Counted from the stretch's first letter, positions 50,585 to 59,711 are shown. The stretch: DNA of 64,000 nucleotides from WTFY01 sp965205275 (GCA_965205275.1 OZ242168.1:1426001-1490000), one strand, 5' to 3'. The notes: generated by a model not told the origin, from the letters alone. Made by a program: numbers and translations.

Positions 50585-51091
50585 ATGTATCCAGGCATAC
50601 GAATCGCCGCGACACTGATCACGGTGGGAATTCTGTGCACAGCCCAAAGTGCCGTCGCCAATGAAGCGGGCAGCTTCAGCATGATTGCCAGTTGGGCTCG
50701 CGACTACACCACATTGGAACGTCCCGGGCGGGCCATCACCACCGGTACCCTCAACGGGACCACCACCATACTCGAAAGCAGTGGCGGCCCTTTTGCTGCA
50801 GGCGCACACAGCCGCTCAACCTGCCTGGTCTATGCAAGGAAGTCGGAGAATGAGCATAGCCTTGAAGCGCACTGTGCCGCGGCCGATGCCGCGAACGACG
50901 AGTTTTATATGCGGGCACAGAGACGTGAAGGGGATACGGAGGCAGGCGGTGGCGGCGCAGGACGCTGGGAGTTTCTGGGCGGCACCGGGAAGTATGCCGG
51001 TGTGACAGGCGGCTGCGACTACCAGGTCGAATACCTGGTGGGCGACTGGGTGGTGAATATGGCCAAGCACTGCGAATGGCATAGGCCGTAG
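50585..51091 (+). CDS. Secreted hypothetical protein
   Basis: A 168-residue exported protein of unknown function with signal peptide (IAATLITVGILCTAQSAVA). The mature part is glycine-rich and has four cysteines (RSTCLVY, AHCAAAD, GGCDYQ, KHCEWH), which may form two disulfides. GRWEFLGGTGKYAGVTGGCDYQVEYL is reminiscent of small beta-barrel proteins such as the allene-oxide-cyclase-like fold. AGGAGG precedes ATG 50585. Followed by a hairpin at 51092-51115. Confidence 0.78.
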   Translation: MYPGIRIAATLITVGILCTAQSAVANEAGSFSMIASWARDYTTLERPGRAITTGTLNGTTTILESSGGPFAAGAHSRSTCLVYARKSENEHSLEAHCAAADAANDEFYMRAQRREGDTEAGGGGAGRWEFLGGTGKYAGVTGGCDYQVEYLVGDWVVNMAKHCEWHRP

Positions 51092-51115
51092 GCAGACCGG
51101 CCGTCGCCGGTCTGC
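51092..51115 (+). terminator. Strong hairpin after the secreted-protein gene
   Basis: Perfect 10-bp stem GCAGACCGGC with GCCGGTCTGC and loop CGTC begins just after the stop codon. No T-run follows, so termination is uncertain. The rest of the 270-bp gap to the next gene shows nothing. Confidence 0.55.
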
Positions 51116-51363
51116 ATGATCCAGGCTGCACCCGAGCCAAATGCATGGCAGGAGGAATACCGGTGCGGTAGACCGGAAGCCCCAGCTACCTTTTTATTCG
51201 CCTGAGATTCTATCACCCTCCTCTTCTTCCCTGACGTTAAGGAATAGACAAGCACTTCTGTTTCCATCACGCTTTACCCGTCTGTCCAGACTGGAACGGC
51301 GTGCGCCCAGATTTATTCTGGCGCGGCTTGCGGATGCGTTGCGGCAAGTGCTCCTCTCCCGGC

Positions 51364-52107
51364 CTAGACCTCCACGACCCTGTCCGGCCTGAAGGCCCGG
51401 TTCCGGGCTTCCGGAGTATACCCGCGCGGGTTGCAGACCACCCGCGTGCCATGGATATCATAATCAAAGGAGTCATGTACATGTCCATGGACCCACAGGG
51501 CTGCACGGTCACCATCCATCAGGGCTTCCAGATTGCTGGCGAAGGCCGGGGATAGCCGGTCATCGGCATACCGCTGGGGCACCGAGCGCGAAGAGGGTGC
51601 ATGGTGGGTGACCACCACCGTCTTGCCGTCGAAGGGTTGTGCAAGCGTTGCCGCCAGCCAGTCCCGGCTGGCCGTGTGCAACCCGATGGCATCCTGGGGC
51701 GTGAAGTCCCTGCCGTGATTCCGGATAATGGAAAAATCCGTCATGCACTGCTGTGCCTGCCGTATGGCGAAGAACCGGTCCGCCTCGCCAAAAAGGGCAA
51801 AGTCCGTCCAGAGGATGCTTCCCAGAAACCGTACACCGTCGATGATCACCTGATCATTGTTCAGGACGTGTATGTGGTCCGGTGCCTGGGTCTTCAGATC
51901 ATCGATCAGGGCGATGTCGTGGCGATAGAACTCGTGGTTGCCCGGCACGTAGACCACAGGCCTGTCCGGGAACCGGTCCTGTGCCCAGTGCAGGCCTCCC
52001 ATCCCGACCCCGATATCACCCGCCAGAACCACGACGTCGGCATCCGTTGCCGGTGGCTCGAAGTCTCCGAATTCGATGTGCAGATCATTCAGGATGTGGG
52101 CTTTCAT
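51364..52107 (-). CDS. Calcineurin-like metallophosphoesterase
   Basis: A 247-residue protein with all five metallophosphoesterase motifs: LNDLHIEFGD, VVLAGDIGVG near 27, YVPGNHEFYRHD near 52, VVTHHAPS near 165 and WVHGHVHDSFDY near 204. It has no signal peptide, so it acts in the cytosol; the substrate may be a small phosphodiester. Relatives are annotated only as metallophosphoesterase. It is the left end of the minus-strand block that continues into the urea locus. Confidence 0.88.
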   Translation of the reverse strand: MKAHILNDLHIEFGDFEPPATDADVVVLAGDIGVGMGGLHWAQDRFPDRPVVYVPGNHEFYRHDIALIDDLKTQAPDHIHVLNNDQVIIDGVRFLGSILWTDFALFGEADRFFAIRQAQQCMTDFSIIRNHGRDFTPQDAIGLHTASRDWLAATLAQPFDGKTVVVTHHAPSSRSVPQRYADDRLSPAFASNLEALMDGDRAALWVHGHVHDSFDYDIHGTRVVCNPRGYTPEARNRAFRPDRVVEV

Positions 52108-52198
52108 TTGCAACCAATTACCAGGAAATTCGAATAATGATACCTTTCAAATACTATACCATTCGTGCAGACGGCTCGATCCGTCCCATTTGAATGCT

Positions 52199-52408
52199 CT
52201 ACAATTCCGCATCCACCGGTGCATGCTCGTCACACTTCTTACACTTGAGTATATGACCAAGCATGGATTCCCTGCCCTCTTTCGAAAGTACCCACGGGCG
52301 GGACACCAGGGGAGGATCGTGTCGAACGTGCTGGTAATGACCGCAGGCAAGTTCAGCTACCCAGTGATTTTCGTCGTCCTTGTGATACCCGACTATACTT
52401 TGTTGCAT
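52199..52408 (-). CDS. DUF3565 family zinc-ribbon-like protein
   Basis: A 69-residue protein with cysteines and histidines in ELACGHYQHVRHDPPL and HILKCKKCDEHAPVD. This is the DUF3565 pattern, probably one metal site (CxH... CxxC). I prefer ATG 52408 because the family starts MQxSIVGYHKDDENHWVAELACGH. It follows the cupin gene with 65 bp spacing and is the last gene of the urea block. Confidence 0.85.
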   Translation of the reverse strand: MQQSIVGYHKDDENHWVAELACGHYQHVRHDPPLVSRPWVLSKEGRESMLGHILKCKKCDEHAPVDAEL

Positions 52409-52473
52409 GCAACTGGCCCCAACCTGTTCCTCTCGACGTGTAACCCTCCACAACGTTCACCGCAGAATCTTTT

Positions 52474-52806
52474 TTATCGTTTGAATATTATGGTCAGCAG
52501 GATGACGGCCTCCTCAATGGCCACAAGGGAGTGTGGTTCTCCCGGCTCAAGGTGTAACAGTTGACCGGATTCCAGCTCCTGCGCAGCGCCCATTGCCGTA
52601 AACTCAACGCTGCCCCGTATGCAATGCACAATAATGGATCCATTCCGTACCTTATGATTCGGGATTTCCTTCCCTGCGGGTAAATACATCCGGATCAGTT
52701 CCATTTCATCGGACTTTACAATGGCTTTCGTGCGCGCTTCAGGCTGATCCTTCGCCCAGGTTTCAAGATCGACTACTTCCCCTGGATTCGCATGATGTGT
52801 CGCCAT
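52474..52806 (-). CDS. Cupin-domain protein downstream of urease genes
   Basis: A 110-residue cupin. ATG 52806 follows GGAGGGAA. IPNHKVRNGSIIVHCIRGSVEF near 47 and LLHLEPGEPHSLVAIEEA near 78 are the two cupin motifs; the second carries the conserved glycine and histidine. The first motif has H-K-V rather than H-x-H, so metal binding may be reduced. It may sense or buffer a small molecule. Spacing of 145 bp from ureG leaves membership in the urease operon open. Confidence 0.83.
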   Translation of the reverse strand: MATHHANPGEVVDLETWAKDQPEARTKAIVKSDEMELIRMYLPAGKEIPNHKVRNGSIIVHCIRGSVEFTAMGAAQELESGQLLHLEPGEPHSLVAIEEAVILLTIIFKR

Positions 52807-52951
52807 ACTTCCCTCCATGTACTGTTGTAACCACAACGGTCCCGTTACACGTGCGGATCCCGGGCAAACGGGTATTCCGATACATCACTTGCCCCGGAAC
52901 ATAAGGAAAAACACCGGAGGCGCCCGGGTTACGGTTACAGGATCCAGAATT

Positions 52952-53563
52952 TCAGTCTAGCATCCCTTCAGAACGAATGAACCGGATGATTTCCTCCAGC
53001 CCTTCCTGCTGTTTCAGATTGGTAAATACAAAGGGCCGCGCACCGCGCATTTTCCTTGCGTCGCGCTCCATGACTTCAAGCGATGCCCCTACCATGGGGG
53101 CCAGATCCGTTTTATTGATCACCAGTAAATCGGACTTTGTGATACCCGGGCCCCCTTTGCGTGGAATCTTGTCCCCGGCGGCGACGTCGATGACGTAAAT
53201 CGTCAGATCCGAAAGTTCCGGGCTGAACGTGGCACTCAGATTATCACCTCCACTTTCCACCAGTATGAAATCCAGTTCAGGAAACTCGTCACAAAGATCC
53301 TGTACGGCCGCCAGATTGATCGAGGCATCTTCACGAATGGCCGTATGCGGACATCCACCTGTCTCAACACCCTTGATGCGGTTTTCAGGCAGTGCTCCAT
53401 GTTTGATCAGAAATTCCGCATCTTCACGCGTGTAGATGTCATTCGTGACGACGCCTATCTCATACTCGCCACGCATGGCCGTACACAATGCATTCAGCAA
53501 TGCCGTTTTACCGGAGCCGACAGGACCGCCCACCCCAACCCTTAACACTTGTTTGGATGTCAT
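52952..53563 (-). CDS. ureG: Urease accessory GTPase
   Basis: A 203-residue SIMIBI-class GTPase that couples GTP hydrolysis to nickel delivery into urease. P-loop GGPVGSGKTALLNALC near 12, nickel-relay motif ETGGCPHTAIREDASINLAA near 66 (Cys-Pro-His), and VINKTDLAP near 146 are clear. It is the last of ureDABCEFG, six bp after ureF. A full-length protein with no His-rich N-terminal extension. Confidence 0.97.
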   Translation of the reverse strand: MTSKQVLRVGVGGPVGSGKTALLNALCTAMRGEYEIGVVTNDIYTREDAEFLIKHGALPENRIKGVETGGCPHTAIREDASINLAAVQDLCDEFPELDFILVESGGDNLSATFSPELSDLTIYVIDVAAGDKIPRKGGPGITKSDLLVINKTDLAPMVGASLEVMERDARKMRGARPFVFTNLKQQEGLEEIIRFIRSEGMLD

Positions 53564-53569
53564 GATGGG

Positions 53570-54256
53570 TTACGACCTGAATAACCGTGAATACTGTGAT
53601 TCGTGGTTGGCACTGGCAATACCCAGTCCCACCGCTGTGCTGCCCAGATCATCGTCCTGCAGCTGCAATCCCGTTTTGACCCGGGCCGGGATTTCATCAA
53701 TCAGGGATGAGAGCATGCGCTGGCCCGCAGTCTGGCCCAGTGGAATCAGTTTAATGGCGGCATTCACCTGATTCTCGCACCAGGCCCACAGGTACCCCGT
53801 GCAGGCATCCGCTTTGCCTACCTGCCATTGTGTGGCGGCCAGTGAAAAGGCAGTGGCATAGGTCACATAGGGCGCGCCCATAATTTGTCCGGCTTGCCGG
53901 ATCCCCAGGTCGGCCAGCAGTTTTGACAAGGCCTTTCCCAGATGCCGGTCTTCGCTACGCAATTCCCTGGACTCACGGCAGGCAAGCAGGTACCGGCTCC
54001 AGTACGCCACCTTATCGGCCGAGCCGGCCTGCCAGGCATCAAACAGCCGTACCAGTAGCGGCACATCCACACAGGTTTGCGCGTTTCGCAACAACCCTGC
54101 AATCCAGTCCCGGGCACTGTCTTCATCTTTTACCCAGTCCTGATCACAGGCAAATTCCAGACCTTGCGAATAGGCAAATGCACCGATCGGCAACGACGGG
54201 CTGGTCAGTCGCATGAGATTCAGCATGGCCGTGCTGCGGGATGATTCAACGGACAT
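53570..54256 (-). CDS. ureF: Urease accessory protein UreF
   Basis: A 228-residue all-helical nickel-insertion factor. The N-terminal LMRLTSPSLPIGAFAYSQGLEFA near 14-36 is diagnostic, and GQTAGQRMLSSLIDEIPARV near 176 is the usual C-terminal part. It works with UreD and UreG on the apo-urease. Two bp separate it from the ureE stop, and six from the ureG start, so these three are tightly coupled. Confidence 0.94.
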   Translation of the reverse strand: MSVESSRSTAMLNLMRLTSPSLPIGAFAYSQGLEFACDQDWVKDEDSARDWIAGLLRNAQTCVDVPLLVRLFDAWQAGSADKVAYWSRYLLACRESRELRSEDRHLGKALSKLLADLGIRQAGQIMGAPYVTYATAFSLAATQWQVGKADACTGYLWAWCENQVNAAIKLIPLGQTAGQRMLSSLIDEIPARVKTGLQLQDDDLGSTAVGLGIASANHESQYSRLFRS

Positions 54257-54258
54257 GA

Positions 54259-54726
54259 TCAGTGAGCATGCCGGTCGGCATGCGCATGGGAATGAGCCTG
54301 CTGAAGGTAGGCACCCGACTCGGGTTCAAAAGAACGCATTTCATGTGAAATGGAGAGCCCCAGGTGGCTGACCATTTGATCCAGCACATGATCTTTCTGG
54401 TACACCAGATAGCTCTCCCCGATCTGCAAGGGCATGTGCCGGTTGCCAAGATGATAACTGGCCCGGGCCAGCAGCAACCGGTCCTCACTGCTTGCCACCG
54501 AAACCGCTTCCGCTACGGCAATGACCCGGACAATCACTTCACCGTCCTCACTTTGCAGACAGTCACCCCCTCGTAACACCAGGCCCCGGGGTAACATCAC
54601 CCCTACTTCCTCACCGCTGTCCGACCGGGTTTTGAAGCGTGCCTTTTGCCGCACCTCATACGCCAGGGTCAAGGTATGGCTGGGATGCGATACAGGGCCT
54701 GTTATGCGCGCAGTGAGCACCAGCAT
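54259..54726 (-). CDS. ureE: Urease accessory protein UreE, nickel metallochaperone
   Basis: A 155-residue metallochaperone. The peptide-binding N-terminal domain holds RQKARFKTRSDSGEEVGVMLPRG near 26, and the metal-binding domain has ASYHLGNRHMPLQI near 88. The C-terminal tail HSHAHADRHAH is histidine-rich and probably stores nickel. It follows ureC by 5 bp. The position between ureC and ureF is normal. Confidence 0.96.
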   Translation of the reverse strand: MLVLTARITGPVSHPSHTLTLAYEVRQKARFKTRSDSGEEVGVMLPRGLVLRGGDCLQSEDGEVIVRVIAVAEAVSVASSEDRLLLARASYHLGNRHMPLQIGESYLVYQKDHVLDQMVSHLGLSISHEMRSFEPESGAYLQQAHSHAHADRHAH

Positions 54727-54731
54727 CGGGA

Positions 54732-56435
54732 TCAGAACAAAAAGTATTTCTGTGCCATGGGAACGGTGGTGGCCGGTTCACAGGTCAGTAACTCGCCGTC
54801 GGCATGCACTTCATAGGTCTGCGGGTTGACCTCAATACGGGGTTGATACGTGTTCAGATGCAGGTCTTTTTTCCGGATCCCGCGTGTATTGCTGACCGCA
54901 ACGACCGTTTTATCCAGATGCAATTGATCCTGTATACCCGCATCCAGTGCGGCTTTTGAAACAAAGGTCAGTGAGGTGGATGCGTTGGCTTTGCTTTGGG
55001 CACCAAACATATACCGGTAGTGTACAGGTTGTGGCGTAGGGATTGAGGCATTGGGATCCCCCATCGGGGCCGCAACAATAAACCCTCCCTTGATGATCAG
55101 TGAAGGTTTCACGCCGAAAAACGGCGGCTTCCATAACACCAGGTCGGCCAGTTTGCCGACTTCAACCGATCCGACTTCATGTGCGATGCCATGCGTAATG
55201 GCCGGGTTGATGGTGTACTTGGCAACGTAACGCCGTATCCTGAAGTTGTCGTTGCGATCACTGTCTGGTTCCAGTGCACCGCGTTGAACCTTCATTTTAT
55301 GAGCCGTTTGCCAGGTCCGGGCAATGACTTCCCCGACACGCCCCATGGCCTGTGAATCCGATGCAATCATACTGAACGCACCCAGGTCATGCAGGATGTC
55401 TTCGGCGGCAATGGTTTCCCGGCGAATGCGTGACTCGGCAAAGGCAACGTCTTCAGGAATTTTCGGGTCCAGGTGATGACATACCATCAGCATGTCCAGA
55501 TGTTCGTCAATGGTGTTCACCGTAAAAGGCCGGGTTGGATTGGTACTGGACGGCAACACGTTGGCCAGGCCGCATACACGAATGATATCCGGTGCATGCC
55601 CACCCCCTGCGCCTTCCGTATGATAGGTGTGTATCGTACGGTCCTTGAATGCGGCAATGGTGTCCTCAACGAAACCGGATTCATTCAACGTATCGGTGTG
55701 AATCGCCACCTGCACGTCGTGTTGCTCAGCGACTCCCAGACAATTGTCGATGGCGGCAGGCGTTGTGCCCCAATCTTCATGCAGCTTCAGCCCCATTGCC
55801 CCGGCTTCAACCTGTTCATTCAAGGCCTCCGGCAGGCTTGCATTGCCCTTGCCCAGGAAACCCAGATTCATGGGCAGACTGTCTGCGGCTTCCAGCATAC
55901 GGTGAATATTCCACGGACCCGGGGTGCAGGTGGTCGCATTGGTGCCGGTCGCAGGGCCTGTGCCTCCCCCCAGCAGGGTGGTCACCCCGGACATCAGGGC
56001 ATCTTCGATCTGTTGCGGACAGATAAAGTGTATGTGTGCGTCGATCCCCCCCGCAGTCAGTATTTGTCCTTCCCCGGCAATGGCTTCGGTACCCGGACCG
56101 ATCAGGATATCGACACCGGGCTGCACATCAGGATTGCCTGCTTTGCCGATGCCTGCAATCCGTCCGTCCTTGATCCCCACATCGGCTTTGGCAATTCCCC
56201 AGTAATCCACAATGAGTGCATTGGTGATGACCGTATCCACGGCTTCCCGGCAGCTCGCCTGGCTTTGCCCCATGCCATCCCGTATGACCTTGCCGCCACC
56301 GAACTTTACTTCTTCCCCGTAGATGGCAAAGTCGCTCTCAACTTCCACACGCAATTCCGTATCGGCAAGTCGCAGACGGTCCCCGACGGTGGGGCCATAC
56401 ATTTCGGCATACGCCTGTCTTGAGATTTTTGCCAT
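54732..56435 (-). CDS. ureC: Urease alpha subunit
   Basis: The 567-residue catalytic subunit. Nickel ligands and bridge are seen: GGIDAHIHFICPQQ near 134 (HxH), GLKLHEDWGTTP near 216 (carbamylated lysine), HTDTLNESGF near 246 and IHTYHTEGAGGGHAPDI near 268; the flap loop MVCHHLDPKIPEDVAFAESRIR holds the catalytic cysteine and histidine near 318. It hydrolyses urea to ammonia and carbamate. It sits in the order ureD-A-B-C-E-F-G. The length and motifs are standard and nothing suggests inactivity. Confidence 0.98.
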   Translation of the reverse strand: MAKISRQAYAEMYGPTVGDRLRLADTELRVEVESDFAIYGEEVKFGGGKVIRDGMGQSQASCREAVDTVITNALIVDYWGIAKADVGIKDGRIAGIGKAGNPDVQPGVDILIGPGTEAIAGEGQILTAGGIDAHIHFICPQQIEDALMSGVTTLLGGGTGPATGTNATTCTPGPWNIHRMLEAADSLPMNLGFLGKGNASLPEALNEQVEAGAMGLKLHEDWGTTPAAIDNCLGVAEQHDVQVAIHTDTLNESGFVEDTIAAFKDRTIHTYHTEGAGGGHAPDIIRVCGLANVLPSSTNPTRPFTVNTIDEHLDMLMVCHHLDPKIPEDVAFAESRIRRETIAAEDILHDLGAFSMIASDSQAMGRVGEVIARTWQTAHKMKVQRGALEPDSDRNDNFRIRRYVAKYTINPAITHGIAHEVGSVEVGKLADLVLWKPPFFGVKPSLIIKGGFIVAAPMGDPNASIPTPQPVHYRYMFGAQSKANASTSLTFVSKAALDAGIQDQLHLDKTVVAVSNTRGIRKKDLHLNTYQPRIEVNPQTYEVHADGELLTCEPATTVPMAQKYFLF

Positions 56436-56446
56436 GTCCGTGCAGC

Positions 56447-56794
56447 TCAGTCCCGGGGCTCGTCCAGAGGGCCCATCACTTTTGCGTTAAATCCGTAAAC
56501 GGCCCTTTTCCCGTCCAGGTCCACCAGCGTGACCGTGCGTGTTTGCCCGGGTTCAAAACGCACCGCGGTCCCTGCGGGGATATCCAGACGCTTTCCCCTG
56601 GACCGCCCGCGGTCAAATTCCAGCGCGGAGTTGGTTTCATAAAAATGATAATGTGAACCCACCTGAACCGGGCGATCGCCGGTATTGGCCACGGTAACTG
56701 TGCAGGGGACCCGCCCGGCATTAATCTCCAGTTCCCCCTCGGCTACCATCAGTTCACCCGGTATCGGACCGGTATCTTTCCTGTTTCCCATCAT
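56447..56794 (-). CDS. ureB: Urease beta subunit
   Basis: A 115-residue structural subunit. GELMVAEGELEINAGR near 13, VQVGSHYHFYETNSALEFDR near 41 and LVDLDGKRAVYGFNAKVMG near 90 are family motifs. The start shares one base with the ureA stop (ATGA-type). Separate ureA and ureB genes are the usual bacterial arrangement. Confidence 0.96.
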   Translation of the reverse strand: MMGNRKDTGPIPGELMVAEGELEINAGRVPCTVTVANTGDRPVQVGSHYHFYETNSALEFDRGRSRGKRLDIPAGTAVRFEPGQTRTVTLVDLDGKRAVYGFNAKVMGPLDEPRD

Positions 56795-57096
56795 CAGATA
56801 ATCGGGTTATGCACGGTCACCAGTTTCGTGCCATCCGGGAAAGTGGCCTCGACCTGCACCTCATGTACCATTTCGGCAATCCCTTCCATGACCTCTTCCG
56901 TGCTCAGCAGGGTACGCCCGTACTCCATGCATTCGGCAACGGTTTTGCCTTCACGCGCCGCCTCCAGTATCGCGGCTGAAATATAGGCGATCGCTTCAGG
57001 ATAGTTCAGCCGGAGGCCTTTTGCCTTGCGCCGTTCCGCAAGCAGGCCCGCCGTAAAAATCAAAAGCTTGTCTTTCTCGCGTGGCAGAAGTTCCAT
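56794..57096 (-). CDS. ureA: Urease gamma subunit
   Basis: A 100-residue structural subunit starting MELLPREKDKLLIFTAGLLAERRKAKGLRLNYPEAIAYI, which is diagnostic. GTKLVTVHNPI at the end is the gamma-subunit tail. It lies 21 bp after ureD, and its stop overlaps the ureB start. Confidence 0.97.
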   Translation of the reverse strand: MELLPREKDKLLIFTAGLLAERRKAKGLRLNYPEAIAYISAAILEAAREGKTVAECMEYGRTLLSTEEVMEGIAEMVHEVQVEATFPDGTKLVTVHNPII

Positions 57097-57117
57097 ATGG
57101 ATTCCCGTATCCTGCTG

Positions 57118-57981
57118 TCAGGTGGCCCAGATTCTGGGCTCGCATGGCTTTTTCCCAAGCGTAACCGGTCGAATCGCTTTCCAGATCTTAATAAACCAGT
57201 CCCGTATCGCCATGGCACTGGTATCCAGACAACGGCACAACAATACGCCACCCGCAACGGTAACGCTGGTACGGCGGACGTCCTCCAGCATGTCCCGAAC
57301 CAGGCCCTGTGCTTCTTCCAGTACGCGTACATCCCTGTTGACAACGGTCATCAGGCCCATGACCGGTTGTTTGCGAAGCCCCCATGCGCCATTCAATACC
57401 TCTGCACAGTTTTGCAGGGTGATGCGATCGATCAGCAAGGGTTCCGTTCCCTGCCAGATTTCAAAATGCTGCCTGAACCGGCCCGTTACAAATTTTTCAT
57501 CGCATGCCGGGCGGCCAAAACTCACGATCTCCCAGCCGAAAAAACCGGCCTCGCCGGCCAAGTGTACTTTCGTGCTGGAATGTACGCTTGCGCCATCAAA
57601 CAATATGGTCTCCTGCGGCAGCCATTCCAGGCAGGCATTGCCCTGGACCGTTAACTCATTGTACTGCGTTGCCATGTGACCATTGGAGCGGTAGAACTTG
57701 TTTGCGGCAGGGGTCGTGATGAGTGCAGAAGTCGCCGCCTCACACGTCACGACGACACTGAGCGAATCCCCGCCCACTACGCCCCCCGGCGGGTGCAGGA
57801 CATATACATGACAGGTGCCGTCGGATTCCGGGTAAAACGGTCGCTGCACAGTCAGGGGGCCCTCATGACGTTGCCGGCTTACGACCGTCCTGTCATTTTT
57901 CAACGCCAGCCTCAGCTGCAAGCGGGCCTCCCAGCCCGGGGCATGCTCATATCCGGAGCATTTTTGCGCAAGCGCCGCCAT
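57118..57981 (-). CDS. ureD: Urease accessory protein UreD
   Basis: A 287-residue scaffold that binds apo-urease and UreF/UreG during nickel insertion. The motifs RHEGPLTVQRPFYPE near 39, HVYVLHPPGGVVGGDSL near 58 and TPAANKFYRSNG near 91 are diagnostic. ATG 57981 begins one base after the stop of the His-rich small gene. It is first in the urease accessory/structural run, in the order seen in many gammaproteobacteria. Confidence 0.96.
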   Translation of the reverse strand: MAALAQKCSGYEHAPGWEARLQLRLALKNDRTVVSRQRHEGPLTVQRPFYPESDGTCHVYVLHPPGGVVGGDSLSVVVTCEAATSALITTPAANKFYRSNGHMATQYNELTVQGNACLEWLPQETILFDGASVHSSTKVHLAGEAGFFGWEIVSFGRPACDEKFVTGRFRQHFEIWQGTEPLLIDRITLQNCAEVLNGAWGLRKQPVMGLMTVVNRDVRVLEEAQGLVRDMLEDVRRTSVTVAGGVLLCRCLDTSAMAIRDWFIKIWKAIRPVTLGKKPCEPRIWAT

Positions 57982-57982
57982 T

Positions 57983-58201
57983 CTATGCTTTCAATAGCCT
58001 TCGAAAGACCAGGCCGGCAATCCCCAATCCTGCAATCAGGGCGACATACCCCCATGCTCCCCCGACAAGATGCGGATGAACATGCACCGGATCTAGAACT
58101 CCTGACATCCCTGTACTGCCATGTCCCGTGTGCGAAATCGCTGAACCGGGCAATAAAGCCACCATCAAAAAGATGGCTGCAAGTAATGATTGGATTCGCA
58201 T
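57983..58201 (-). CDS. Small His-rich exported membrane protein between urt and ure genes
   Basis: A 72-residue protein with a signal-like N-terminus (SLLAAIFLMVALLPGSAIS), a histidine-rich stretch HTGHGSTGMSGVLDPVHVHPHLVGG at about 24-48 and one C-terminal helix (WGYVALIAGLGIAGLVFRRL). The HTGHG start resembles the N-terminus of the nickel permease-type HupE/UreJ family, but the rest is too short. I infer nickel binding or delivery at the membrane for urease; it may also be a degenerate HupE. It is 23 bp from urtE and one base from ureD. Confidence 0.65.
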   Translation of the reverse strand: MRIQSLLAAIFLMVALLPGSAISHTGHGSTGMSGVLDPVHVHPHLVGGAWGYVALIAGLGIAGLVFRRLLKA

Positions 58202-58224
58202 GATGTTGTGTCCCCCAGGTATTT

Positions 58225-58917
58225 TTACACTTTTAAATATCGATCAATGAGGTCGCCATCCAGTTCATTCATTTTTCCTGTGGCGACCATGGCGCCTTTC
58301 TCCATGATACTGAAATTGCTTGCCACTTTTTTGGCAAAAGGCAATTTTTGCTCCACCAGCAAAACGGTCAGGCCCCATTCCTGGTTGAGCCGGTTGATGA
58401 TATCGCCGATTTCAGAAACAATATTGGGCTGAATGCCTTCTGTAGGTTCATCAAGGATCAGTAACTCAGGCTCAATCGCCAGTGCCCGGCCTAACGCCAG
58501 CTGCTGCTGCTGTCCGCCCGACAGATCACCTCCTCTACGATTCAGCATTTCTTTCAGGACCGGGAATAATTCAAAAATCATGGAGGGCAGGGTTTTCTTT
58601 TTACCGGCACGGGCCGTCAGTCCTGTATGCAGATTTTCGGCTACCGTAAGTTGCGAAAATATCTCTCTCCCCTGTGGCACATAGCCAATCCCGTGTCGTG
58701 CACGCACTTCAGCCGCTTTTGCCGAAAATTCGATGCCCTTAAACCGGATTTCACCGTTCTTTATTTTCTCCAGGCCCATCACGCATTTGAGCAAGGTGGT
58801 CTTGCCCACACCGTTTCGACCCATTAGGCACATGCAGGCCCCTTTCTCAATTTCAAGGTTAACGCCCCAGAGAGTATGACTTTCCCCGTAGTAATGATCA
58901 AGGTTATGGATCTTCAT
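58225..58917 (-). CDS. urtE: Urea ABC transporter ATPase UrtE
   Basis: A 230-residue ATPase, LivF-like. Walker A GRNGVGKTT near 34, LSGGQQQQLALGRALAIEP near 134, Walker B LLILDEPTEGIQPN near 154 and VLLVEQKL near 185 are intact. The NLDHYYGESHTLWGV start is typical of UrtE. It is encoded 11 bp after urtD, ending the transporter genes. Confidence 0.95.
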   Translation of the reverse strand: MKIHNLDHYYGESHTLWGVNLEIEKGACMCLMGRNGVGKTTLLKCVMGLEKIKNGEIRFKGIEFSAKAAEVRARHGIGYVPQGREIFSQLTVAENLHTGLTARAGKKKTLPSMIFELFPVLKEMLNRRGGDLSGGQQQQLALGRALAIEPELLILDEPTEGIQPNIVSEIGDIINRLNQEWGLTVLLVEQKLPFAKKVASNFSIMEKGAMVATGKMNELDGDLIDRYLKV

Positions 58918-58928
58918 GGTCCTTGCTG

Positions 58929-59711
58929 CTATCCGCCCAGATACACTTCAACCACTTTCGGGTCATTCTGTACACTTTCCATCGAGCCTTCCGCCAGAAC
59001 GCTTCCCTGGTGCAGGACCGTTACACGGTTTGCCAGGGATCGTACAAATTCCATATCATGCTCGACCACCACCACGGAGTGTTTCCGGGCAAGCCGGATC
59101 AGTAACTCGGAGGTATGTTCGGTTTCCTGCCGGGTCATACCGGCTACCGGCTCATCCACCAGCAAAAGCTTTGGATTCTGCATAAGCAGCATGCCTATTT
59201 CCAGCCATTGCTTCTGCCCGTGAGACAACTCTCCGGCATCACGATGTATCTTTTCCTGCAGCACAATGGTTTCCAGAACGTCGTGTATCCTGTCATCATC
59301 TTCACCGGACAATCTGAAAAACAGGTTTTCGAATACCTTGCGGCGGCCTTCCAGGGCCAGCTTCAGGTTATCGTATACCGTGTGATTTTCAAACACCGTG
59401 GGCTTTTGAAACTTTCGGCCAATGCCGAGGTTTGCAATTTCCGCTTCACTGAGTGAAGTCAGGTCCGTCATGTCATCGAAGATGACGCGACCTTCATCCG
59501 GGCGGGTTTTACCCGTGATGATGTCCATCATCGTGGTTTTCCCCGCACCGTTCGGGCCGATGATGCTGCGCAATTCATTCTTGTTTACATACAAACTCAG
59601 ATTATCAATGGCCCTGAAACCGTCAAAACTGACCGACACGCCATCCAGATACAGAATGCTTTCATCCGGAACATGTATGGCCGGGTTCTCGATAACGTTC
59701 AGATTACTCAT
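58929..59711 (-). CDS. urtD: Urea ABC transporter ATPase UrtD
   Basis: A 260-residue LivG-like ATPase. ATG 59711 overlaps the urtC end by 8 nt; the upstream extension of the frame is not UrtD-like. Walker A GPNGAGKTT near 54, LSHGQKQWLEIGMLLMQNP near 156, Walker B LLLVDEPVAGMT near 178 and VVVEHDMEFV near 207. The sequence GKTRPDEGRVIFDDMTDLT near 66 is UrtD-like. Confidence 0.95.
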   Translation of the reverse strand: MSNLNVIENPAIHVPDESILYLDGVSVSFDGFRAIDNLSLYVNKNELRSIIGPNGAGKTTMMDIITGKTRPDEGRVIFDDMTDLTSLSEAEIANLGIGRKFQKPTVFENHTVYDNLKLALEGRRKVFENLFFRLSGEDDDRIHDVLETIVLQEKIHRDAGELSHGQKQWLEIGMLLMQNPKLLLVDEPVAGMTRQETEHTSELLIRLARKHSVVVVEHDMEFVRSLANRVTVLHQGSVLAEGSMESVQNDPKVVEVYLGG

